From the NCBI GenBank assembly GCA_024220525.1, contig JAMYWO010000166.1, forward strand, positions 1 to 12,500: 12,500 nt of DNA, written 5' to 3'. Shown one piece after another: positions 1 through 7,997 of this stretch (positions within the stretch are counted from its first letter, which is position 1; the number at the start of each line of letters is the position of its first letter). The translations under genes and the position numbers were made by a program. Under the pieces are notes generated by a model. That model saw only the letters and a program-made list of their open reading frames with translations. It ran no database searches and had not been told where the DNA came from. This DNA comes from Cochliopodium minus (lineage: Eukaryota > Discosea > Himatismenida > Cochliopodiidae).

Positions 1-120
1 TAAAAAATAAAAAATAAAAAATAAAAAATAAAAAATAAAAAATAAAAAATAAAAAAAATAAAAAATAAAAATAAAAAATTAAATAAAAAAAAATAAAAAA
101 ATAAGTAAAAAAAGATAAAA
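1..120. repeat. A-rich simple repeat in FDXR intron
   Basis: A run of TAAAAAA/TAAAAA units fills this stretch and grades into irregular A/T sequence up to position 248. It lies downstream of the last visible donor site of the minus-strand oxidoreductase gene, so it is best read as the interior of that gene's second intron. No acceptor followed by a frame resembling the expected next oxidoreductase segment was found between 1 and 248. An 11-base motif, ATCTCAAAAAT, occurs twice in this intron (about 129 and 219). Confidence 0.8.
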
Positions 121-249
121 AGATTGTGTATCTCAAAAATTGTCAATTTTAGAAATATCAATCAATCATGTATAAAAAATTGAAAAAATTAATTTTTAAA
201 AAAAAATTAAAAAGGTAAATCTCAAAAATGATAAAAATTTTTTTTTTAC

Positions 250-995
250 CAATGATGTGAACTCTCTTTACTTTTTTGTTGGAAAGTGCTTTAATTGCAC
301 GTTGAGAAATATCGGTAGATTTCAACTCGTCCAAATCTCTAGTTAACATTCTTGCAGCGTCTATACTAACATTACCATTTCCTATGATAGCTACGTCAGT
401 GACATTTGATAAATCAAATTTGGAATTTTCTTGAAACAGAGGATGTCCGTTATAAAAATTTACAAATTCTCTAACATTGTTTACTCCCTTTATTGAATGA
501 TGATAATAAATAATATTAAAAAAAAAATTTTATTTTAATTTTCTTGTCTATAAAATTTGTATTTGATGAGAAATCTTTTACCTTTATATCTCCCTTTTCA
601 ATCTCCAATTCTTTTTGAATTTCTGCTCCATAACAAAATATCACTGCACTATATTTATCCTTTAATTCTCCCACAGTGATATCCTTTCCTACATATACAT
701 TTCCAAAGAATCTGCATCTCTCCTTATTGGAGATCAATGCATCAAATTTTTTCTGCACAACTTTTATTTCAGGATGATCAGGTGATACTCCATATCTTAT
801 CAATCCAAAGGGTGTTGGTAGCTTTTCTAGGATATCCACCGTAACATCTTTTGTTTTTGAAAGGATTTCTTCTGCTGTGTAAAATCCACTTGGACCTGAT
901 CCCACTATGGCTACTGTAGTTTTGGATCTTGAAGTGATATAGCCGTATGAGAGTTTAATGGGTGATATCTTTTTGAACTTTTTGATCATTTTCAT
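250..995 (-). CDS. FDXR: NADPH:adrenodoxin/ferredoxin oxidoreductase, mitochondrial (5' part, continues beyond window)
   Basis: This enzyme moves electrons from NADPH through FAD to a mitochondrial [2Fe-2S] ferredoxin, which feeds Fe-S cluster and heme or steroid chemistry. Two exons are visible on the minus strand: 995-582 (138 codons) and 487-250, with a 94-nt intron between them (GTAAAAG donor, AAAG acceptor). The second exon ends in phase 1 at a GTAAAA donor, and the rest must lie left of position 1. Residues 32-37 are GSGPSG, the FAD dinucleotide motif. Residues 59-78 contain PFGLIRYGVSPDHPEIK, a family hallmark. Residues 174-184 (GNGNVSIDAAR) match the NADP-binding second Rossmann motif. 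About 217 of the usual 450-490 residues are present. I chose ATG 995; a second ATG lies at 989. The start is basic and hydroxylated (MKMIKKFKKISPIKLSYGY), as expected for a mitochondrial presequence. The family call is firm. Confidence 0.93.
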
Positions 996-1210
996 TTTTT
1001 TATTATTTTTTATATTTTCTTTAAATTTTGATGGTATCAATCAAATTATCAACATGATAGGAAGGTATATAATATATTCACCTTTAAATACTTTATTTTT
1101 GGATTCTTATTTTTTGAATAAATATCTTTAATTTTTGAATCTCTTTTGAATAAATATGGTATACTCAAGGATTTGATACAATCTATTACAATATATCCAA
1201 TTTTATTTTT
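996..1210 (-). promoter_or_regulatory. Spacer between CHCHD7-like gene and FDXR; presumed FDXR promoter
   Basis: This 215-bp A/T-rich gap separates the stop of the CHCHD7-like gene from the FDXR start, both on the minus strand. It must hold the 3' end of the former and the promoter of the latter. The motif TTTTGAATAAATAT occurs at about 1113 and again at about 1146, with a shorter TTTTTGAAT between them. I see no recognised box and no further gene. Confidence 0.4.
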
Positions 1211-1583
1211 TCAATCTTTATATTCCTTCTCTATGAATGGTTCTTCATTAGATGTATCTTTAGTTCCAAATGAAAATATTCCCAATTTTTCTGCATTCAA
1301 TGCTTTTTGCTCTAAATATCAGAACAATAATTTATTATTGAAGCATTTACAGGTGTAAAATGAAAATTAATAAACCTTTTTTCCATAATGTCTAAATATA
1401 TGAATGAAAAATTAGATTATAATGATGTAATTATCCAATACATACAAATGCTCTTTTGCATAATTTGAATTCATCAAATTGTTTGAGGCACATTGATTTA
1501 TCAAAATTATATTGTCTCAAACATTCTCTTGATCTTTTTGAAAATACTCCACATCCATCATTATCTACAACTCTTATTGACAT
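1211..1583 (-). CDS. CHCHD7: Twin CX9C mitochondrial intermembrane-space protein, CHCHD7/COX23-like
   Basis: Small coiled-coil-helix-coiled-coil-helix proteins are oxidised by Mia40 in the mitochondrial intermembrane space. The COX23/CHCHD7 branch is linked to cytochrome c oxidase assembly. The gene is inferred from three minus-strand exons: 1583-1446, 1391-1376 (16 nt) and 1311-1211, giving 84 residues and a TGA stop. Introns are 54 and 64 nt, with donors GTATGT and GTTTAT and TTTAG acceptors at both. Cysteines fall at 11, 21, 32 and 42, a C-x9-C-x10-C-x9-C spacing that is the same as human CHCHD7 as I remember it (85 aa). CLRQYNFD around residues 21-28 also fits that family. The Lys/Glu-rich tail (from residue 50) is less conserved. 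The 16-nt exon and the GTTTAT donor are the weakest parts, but without them the frame closes early. The gene is divergent from the NAD kinase gene. Confidence 0.72.
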
Positions 1584-1876
1584 TTTTTTACCTTTATTTT
1601 TTTTTTATTTATATTTTGTAAACTAAAATAATTGGATGTACAACCATAAATGAATACTTGATTCTTGATAATTCAAATTTATACCTCCAAATCAATCTCG
1701 TATTTAAAATATATTTCATTTCCTAAAAAAAATTAATTTGAATATTAAAATCCACATTGAAAAAAGAAAGGGGATATATAATCAAAGAAAATGTTTAAAT
1801 ATCAAAAAAAGAGATTTTTTTATTCACTTTCACTTTTATTTATAAAAAATAATTCAAATTATTAAAAAAAATCAAA
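1584..1876. promoter_or_regulatory. Divergent promoter region between CHCHD7-like and NAD kinase genes
   Basis: These 293 bp separate two start codons that face away from each other (1583 minus, 1877 plus), so the stretch must contain both promoters. It is A/T-rich with a more complex patch at about 1621-1800. On the minus strand a 36-codon open stretch starts near 1725, but it lacks a recognisable product and could be a 5' leader. No TATA or known factor site can be assigned with confidence. Confidence 0.5.
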
Positions 1877-4607
1877 ATGAAGAAGATTCAATCAAAAAAA
1901 ATTTCCTCTCATATCCTAAGAACAACATTCAATCACACAAACAAAAATAACATAATGAAAAAATACAAATATTTACAACAGATAAGAAAATATAATTATT
2001 ACCAACCAAATACCGTGTTGCCATTGGAATCATTGAAAGATTCGGTTGGAATAAATGTTTTTAGCGAAGCACATATAAAAGAAGAAAGTAATTATATAAA
2101 TAAATAAACAAAAAATCATAGAACTAAAAAATCAAAGTATTATACATCAACATATTATACTTTAAAACATCAAAATATTAACACCCAAATACGCATGATT
2201 GATTATTTTTTTTATTTTTTATAAATTTTTTTTTTTAAAAAAGGAAATCCTTTCAATAAGATCCTATCTATGCCCAAATCTATCCCAACTATGGAATGGA
2301 AGGATCGACCAAACAATATCTTGTTGATAAAAAAGAAAAATGATCTTCAATCCACCCAATTTTTGGAAGTGATAGCAGAGTAAGTGAAAAAAAAGATTGT
2401 TATACAGAAAATATAATCAAGTTGAAACATTAATAATCATTTTAATACAAATTCATTTCATATATTCAATATCTTTCATATATTAAATTCAATTGATATA
2501 AAAGATCCATAAAAATTTTTTCGGCGATCTTATAAAACTTTGATGATGAGAATTTTTTTTTAAGTACCAGTGAAAACGGGAGTACAACTTTAAATTTAAT
2601 TAATGTATAATTTGTTTTTTTTGTTTATTCTCCATTAAATAGAGAAAAAAAAAATAATTTTTTTAAAAAGAATTAAAAATATAAATTCCTAAGTCTTAAA
2701 TCTTTCTACAAAAGAAAAAATATAAGCTGTTTCATTTAATTTTACTATTTAGTTTAATTCTCCATCAAATTAATAATACATTAATTAGGTTTTTTTTTGA
2801 AAAACTAAAAAAGAAAAGAAAAATAAATAATAAATATTTTTTAACAATTAAAAAAATATTTTCCACATTATTTACTAATATTTTTTTTATTAAAGGTGGT
2901 TAGTTAAAAAGTACGGAAAAGAAGGAGTAGTCGTTTTGGTAGAACCATCTGCCCAAAAGGAACATCCTCAGTTACCCACCTACGATATAAGTGAGGAAGC
3001 CAATCTGGTGAGTAAAATAGATTTGATCATCACTTTGGGAGGAGACGGCACCATCTTGCATGTGGGGAAAATGTTCCAAAAGAAAATGCCTTTGGTCTTA
3101 TCTTTTTCTATGGGTTCTTTGGGATTTCTTTTGAGTTTTCGTAAAGAAAATTTTTATTTTTCATTTTTTTATTTTTCATTTTTTTATTTTTCTTTTTCTT
3201 TTTATTTTTTTCCCAATTTTTATTTTTATTTCTATTTCTATTTTTTTTTATTTTTTATTTTTTATTTTATTTATTTTTAATCCTTATTTTTTTTTCCTTT
3301 TCTATTTTATTATTATTTTTTATTTTTTATTTTTTATTTTTTTTTCATAATTTTTTTCCTTTGGAAAGCTGTGCAAAAGTACAAGGAAGCTCTCGAGCAA
3401 GTTTTTCAAGGAGGTCTTGGCTTTACTCCTAGAATGAGACTTAATTGCAAAATCACTAATTCAAAGACTGGAGAAGAAATATCGTACAATGTAGTAAACG
3501 AATTGGCTGTAAAAAAAAATATTTTTTTGATAATTTTTAATATTTTTTTATTAACATTTTTTAATTTTTTTATTTTTTTTTTAATTTAATTCTTTTTTTA
3601 ATTCAGCTACATCGAGGTCAAATGTCCCAATTAACTAGAATAATGAGTTATGTAAATGGTCAAGAATTAACTAATTGTGTGGGTGACGGTATTATAGTTG
3701 CAACTCCGACTGGTATTTTTTTAATATTTTATTTTCATTTATTTTTGATTTTTTTTCATCTATTTTATTTCATATTTATTTTTAATTTTTTTTTTAATTT
3801 TTTAATTTTTTTTTTTTTTTAATTTTAAATTTTTTTATTAGGTTCAACTGCATATTCTTTGTCATGTGGAGGATCAATGATTCATCCTTCTTTGCGTGGT
3901 ATTTTGATGACACCCATTTGCCCAAGAAGTCTTTCCTTCAGGCCTCTCGTCCTTGCTTATGACTCACAAGTCAAACTTGTTTTGATTTCAAAAGAAGATG
4001 AAAGAAACGAAAGAAATCCTCCTATTGGTAATAAACAAAAAAAATTAAAAAAATAAATTAAAAATAAAATTTAAAAAAATTAAAAAAATAAAATAAAATA
4101 AATACATCAAATAAAATTATTTAAATTAAATTCCATCATTATTTTTTAATTTTAATAAATTAAATTCCATCATTATTTTTTAATTTTAATTTAATTTTTG
4201 TAAAGAAACGCATACTTTTTCTGGAGACAAGTCACCTAGCTTACCCAATGAGGGTGTCGCTTGTTTTGATGGTGACAGATTAACCCACAGAATAACTGGG
4301 GATGATATCGTAACAATAGGTAAAAAAATACAATTTTAAAAAATTAAAAAAAGAAATTAATAAAAATATTCAAAAAAATATTCAAAAAAATAATTTATTA
4401 AAAATAAATAAAAAAATAAAATAAAAATTTTTTTTTTTTATTCATATTTTTTTTTAAAAAGAAACATCTCCTTATATTTTGCCCACAATTAATTCTACTG
4501 AGGGTGATTGGTTGCGTGACATCAATAACCAACTCATGTGGAACCAGAACTATCAGAAAAAACCCATTTTCTTTGAGAGGGACTTAAATGTTGATAGTGA
4601 ATATTGA
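1877..4607 (+). CDS. NADK: NAD kinase, probably mitochondrial (complete, 8 exons)
   Basis: The enzyme phosphorylates NAD to NADP with ATP, setting the cell's or organelle's NADP pool. Exons: 1877-2087, 2244-2379, 2896-3140, 3369-3508, 3607-3712, 3842-4027, 4206-4319 and 4462-4607; together 1,284 nt, 427 residues, TGA stop. All junctions are GT-AG and keep frame. The conserved order is intact: [14 protein letters not shown] (from about residue 88), LGGDGT (GGDGT 164-168, nucleotide binding and catalysis), [17 protein letters not shown] (the NE motif, 241-242), [16 protein letters not shown] (270-285) and the [12 protein letters not shown] strand. The first 50 residues have no Asp or Glu and are rich in Lys, Arg, Ser, Thr and Asn, which suggests import into mitochondria, although no cleavage site is obvious. 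Intron 2 is unusually long at 516 nt. Family assignment is secure; localisation is inference. Confidence 0.95.
2380..2895 (+). other. Long intron 2 of NADK with a less A/T-rich, structured island
   Basis: At 516 nt this is the largest intron I could delimit. Most of it is A/T filler, but 2500-2590 has several G/C-containing words. AAGATC (2502-2507) can pair with GATCTT (2526-2531). AAGTAC (2562-2567) can pair with GTACAACTT (2582-2590) with a bulge. ATGATGA at 2543-2549 matches a box C consensus, but I find no convincing CTGA box D after it. Further on, 2597-2610 and 2774-2787 form an inverted repeat of 14 bases with one mismatch. The flanking exons join perfectly into NAD kinase, so it is not a missed exon. 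Confidence 0.4.
3151..3357. repeat. T-rich simple repeat in NADK intron 3
   Basis: The intron from 3141 to 3368 is filled with degenerate TTTTTATTTTTCATT units. Its acceptor (TTTGGAAAG at 3361-3368) is atypical, since it has GG within the last few bases, but using it restores the NAD kinase frame as [15 protein letters not shown]. Confidence 0.75.
4123..4190. repeat. Perfect 34-bp tandem duplication in NADK intron 6
   Basis: Positions 4123-4156 and 4157-4190 are identical 34-base units containing ATTCCATCATTATTTTTTAA. They abut directly and lie wholly inside the intron 4028-4205, so they do not change the protein. Confidence 0.9.
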
Positions 4608-4880
4608 AAGAACCTTTTGTTTGTTTTGTTTTTCTTTTTTCACCAAAAAGATTCTTTTTTTTTATTTTTTTTAATTTTATTATTAAATTATATATTTATG
4701 AAAAAAAAAAAACTGTATTATTTTTTCTATGAGATCATTAAATTGATAGAAACCATTCTAAAATAACCAAGCTTTTTTCAAATAAAATTAATAATAATCA
4801 AAGCTTTTTCTCTTTCAAAAATAAAATAAATAAAATATAAATAATATTAAAAAAAAAAAATCTTATTGAAAATTGATTAA
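4608..4880 (+). promoter_or_regulatory. Spacer between NADK and array gene A
   Basis: These 273 bp hold the 3' end of NADK and the promoter of gene A. The first part is T-rich and the second A-rich. Two AAGCTT-centred words in the distal half are listed separately. No other gene is visible. Confidence 0.5.
4766..4806 (+). promoter_or_regulatory. Paired AAGCTT motif upstream of gene A
   Basis: ACCAAGCTT lies at 4766-4774 (115 bp before the ATG) and the variant TCAAAGCTT at 4798-4806 (83 bp before). Genes B and C carry two exact ACCAAGCTT words at almost the same distances, although the surrounding sequence of A and B has diverged. Conservation of spacing suggests a shared cis element; its function is unknown. 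Confidence 0.4.
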
Positions 4881-7653
4881 ATGGGAAACAAAATAATTCA
4901 TTTGGATTATCCTTCTTTTGATGAGATATACAAAAAATATGAGTAATAATAATTATAAATAAATTCTTTTTTAAAAATGTTTCAACAATTTATATTTTTA
5001 CAAATAGCAAAAAGGGATCAGGATTTATCAATCCGTTTGAATTATTTCAATTTTGCGAAGAAATATCAATAAGATTGAATGAGGAAGAAAAAAAACATGC
5101 AATGAGAATATTAGATCCTTTATATAAAAATAAAATCGAAAAAGAAGAAATTAGGAAATATATTGTCGAGAATATTCCCTTTCCAATCATGAATCAAATC
5201 GGTAATTTTTTTTGTAAAAAAAATTTTATTTATTAATTAAATTTCGGTTGATAAAAAGAAAAACTTGGAACATCAAAGGAAATCGAAGAAAATATTTTGT
5301 CAGAATTTTTAGTGGAGAAAAATCTTGGTCCCACTCTATTAGAAAAACAAGAAGAGATTAGGGAAAAAGAAAGAAAAGAACAGAGAATAAAAAAACTTCA
5401 ACAAAAGAATATCCATAACTCAAGATGTATAAAAAATATAAAATTTTATTAATTTGTTGTTTTTTTTTTTTTGATTATTTATTATATACCAGTAAGATCT
5501 CTGTTCGAAAAACCAATAAACGAAGAAATTTTAAGAAATGAATTCAATTTTCTATCTAATAACATGAGCTCATTTAAAGCTGATGTATTGGTTCTATACT
5601 TAAACTCAATTTTGAGAAAACAAACAATAGCTAAGAAAAAAAGTTTCGAGTTCAAAACAGAAAGTGCACTCACGGTAATAAAATAATAAATTAAATAAAT
5701 TTAATCAAGAATTAAAAATTTTAAAAATTAATTTTTAAAGAGTATCTCGAGTGGCGGATTTACAAAAGAGGTTTCCTTGTCAAAAATGGTTTGTTGTGAA
5801 ATCTTCCAAAGCAAAAACGATGTTCCAATTGAACAATTAACGGAATTAGACTTTGAGCAGTACAAGGACAAACAAGTAAACTTTGGAAAATTCAGAAGAG
5901 CTTTTCTTTATGTAATTAGTTTTAAACCCACCTTTGCTTTTGGTTCTCTATCAGATGATTTGAAGATCACTCTCATGACTTTGAAGAAAATAAGTGTTTT
6001 TGAAAGGGAAGCGGTTAAAAAAAGTAATTAAAAACTTTTTTTTGAATTTTTTTAAATATTTAATAGTCAAAATCTATTTTTTCTTTCTAATTTTTTTTTT
6101 CATTTTTTAATCAGGAAACAATGGAAGTTTAATTTCTCCTTACGTGTCATCGCATAATATCCGTAAATTTTATCAAAAAAAAAATTTTTTGAAACAGAAT
6201 TTTTATTTCTAACTTTCATCAGCTCCATACCCAAGTTTTCAACTTTACAATACTCTTACACCTAATTATCCTCTTCAAAGAAATCCTCCTCCTATTAACT
6301 ACCCATCAAATTACCTACCTTCAACTCCAAAATCAGAGAATGTATCAACCACTAGACCCAAACAACTAACCCCTATAAAAACCCTTCCTTCCAAACAACC
6401 AAATTTCATTGGTACTTCCCCAATCTCTAATACCAACATTTCACCAAGAAATAAAATTATTATTTCTCCAATTTTAACTCATCCTGATCCTTCTCATTAT
6501 ATTGATGAAAATACTCATTCTATTTCCATTGAGGAGAAAATTGTTAAAAAAGAAGAAATTAAAAGTAAATTTTTTTTTTTATAAAAACTAATCTTTGATT
6601 TTTAATTTAATTGAATTTTAAATAAAAAAATTTAAAAAAATAGGAGTTTGTTCTCTCCCTCAAAACCAAACGGATAGAAAGACATCTTTAAATTTGATTT
6701 TCAGATTTTTGAGCGAAAGTGATCTTTTGCAAACATCAAGAGTAAACAAAGAATGGCTTTATGTTTCAAGAAAAGATTTTATTTGGAGACCATTGTTAGA
6801 AAATTTCTTCAAAATTGATGAATCAAAAAGTAAATTTTTTTATTCTTTTATTTTTATTATTTTTTTTTTAATTTTGAAATTTTACATTTTTTTGTTTAAT
6901 AGTCTCTCCTTCAAATTTCGAATCAATAAAAAAAGAATTTTTGACTGACATACAACCTCAATTCACATCTCCTATTTTTGTTGAATATTGGAAGTTAAGA
7001 GATGAACTACTAGGATATGTTTCTAACATTCTTAAACCTATGTATTTATACCTTTTCAATCAATAACTAACTTATTTTAAATCCAACTTTTTTTTGATGT
7101 TTAGATTTATTCATATGAAAATGATGACGTAAAACTTTTTCCATTTTAATTTGAATTCTTATTGTTGTTTATTTTTTATTTACTTATTGTTATTTATTGT
7201 TTTTTGTTTATCTCAATTATTTTGTTTATTTGTTTAAAAATAAAAAATATTTTAAAAATTTGTTTGTTAAAATTTAGACCAGGGTGCGGAATTGGAGTTG
7301 TTCCAAGAGAAAAGCTTTTTGATGAAAATGGAGAAGAGATAGAAGAGAAAGGATGTTGTCATGATTTTGTGAATGAAATAGCTGAGAAAATAATTGATTT
7401 TCCTCCTTTCAAAGATTTCTTTCCAAACATTAACAAACAAGACTTTCAAAAATGGAAAAAAAAATGGACGACAAAAGGTTCTTTAAATTTTTTTATTTTT
7501 TGTTTTAAATTTTAAATTATTTTTATTTTAAATTTATTTTTATTTTAAATTTTACTTATTTTAAAAGTGAGTTTGGAGTGTATGGCAAAAGAGATGTACG
7601 AGTATCAAGTTAGAGATCGTCTCATCGAACTCATTAATTCTACTCAACTATAA
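4881..7653 (+). CDS. Array gene A: EF-hand-like plus F-box protein (complete, 12 exons)
   Basis: Exons: 4881-4942, 5008-5201, 5259-5426, 5493-5674, 5741-6023, 6115-6162, 6223-6564, 6647-6829, 6903-7041, 7105-7128 (24 nt), 7278-7477 and 7568-7653; 1,911 nt, 636 residues, TAA stop, all GT-AG and in frame. It starts MGNK, so Gly2 could be myristoylated, though position 6 is Ile rather than Ser. Two EF-hand-like loops follow: DKKGSGFINPFE (21-32; Lys at position 3 is unusual) and DPLYKNKIEKEE (57-68, degenerate). Residues 86-141 are a charged, probably coiled linker. At 142-296 is a region conserved in the paralogue, with MVCCEIF and VNFGKFRRAFL, perhaps divergent EF-hands. A Pro/Ser/Asn-rich stretch spans 313-426. 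An F-box lies at about 440-480 (LNLIFRFLSESDLLQTSRVNKEW in the sequence, abbreviated here), and a C-terminal region carries PGCGIGVVP and KGCCHDF. F-boxes bind Skp1 in SCF ubiquitin ligases; calcium control and membrane tethering are inference. The overall family is unrecognised. Confidence 0.75.
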
Positions 7654-7997
7654 TTTCTATTTTAACTTAACAAACAAAAGAAGATTTTAATTAAAAATAA
7701 TTTAATTCTTTTCTCTTATTTTTAATAAAAACTATTTTTTTTTAAAGTTAAGTTTGAATCTAAGATCTTTGATTTGGATTCTTCAAATAAATTGATCCCA
7801 AAAAAAAAATTATGATATGGCTCTTTAGACAAATAAATTCAAAAAAAAAACAGATATCCATCATTAACTTCAATTCTTTATGGACCAAGCTTCAATTTAT
7901 TTGAATGAAGACCAAGCTTTTATTAAAATTTTCGCACTCACAATCATCATTAAATTATATTTAAATTTTCTCTTTAAAATAAAAAAATCAAAAGTAA
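7654..7997 (+). other. Spacer between array genes A and B
   Basis: These 344 bp lie wholly inside the duplicated block. The first part holds the 3' end of gene A, with a candidate AATAAA polyadenylation signal in the stretch around 7720-7730. The second part is the promoter region of gene B with the paired motif at 7884-7919. A minus-strand open frame running from 8193 to 7897 overlaps gene B and has no recognisable product. Nothing else was seen. Confidence 0.6.
7884..7919 (+). promoter_or_regulatory. Paired ACCAAGCTT motif upstream of gene B
   Basis: ACCAAGCTT occurs at 7884-7892 and 7911-7919, that is 114 and 87 bp before the ATG. Between them TTCAATTTATTTGAA could form a 5-bp hairpin. 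The same arrangement, with one variant word, stands before gene A. Function is unknown. Confidence 0.42.

Noticed and set aside
1-248. Further FDXR exon within the window
   Set aside because: No acceptor leads to the expected RRGP-type continuation in any frame; the stretch is A/T filler.
1146-1358. 70-codon plus-strand open frame
   Set aside because: It begins without an ATG, has no recognisable motif, and overlaps exons 2 and 3 of the minus-strand CHCHD7-like gene, which explains the coding-like composition.
2519-2590. Possible 5S rRNA fragment (AAGTAC...GGGAG)
   Set aside because: Only a few words resemble 5S rRNA; the rest of the molecule and its promoter boxes are absent.
2597-2787. 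Inverted repeat in NADK intron 2 as a possible MITE
   Set aside because: Only 14 bases with one mismatch, all A/T-rich, without target-site duplication; chance is likely in such composition.
5482-5673. Minus-strand 63-codon frame
   Set aside because: It is antisense to exon 4 of gene A, whose frame is conserved with genes B and C; a shadow.
7162-7276. Hydrophobic N-terminal extension that looks like a membrane segment
   Set aside because: The Phe/Ile/Leu-rich run is T-rich intron read in frame before the acceptor at 7276-7277. The true exon starts at 7278.
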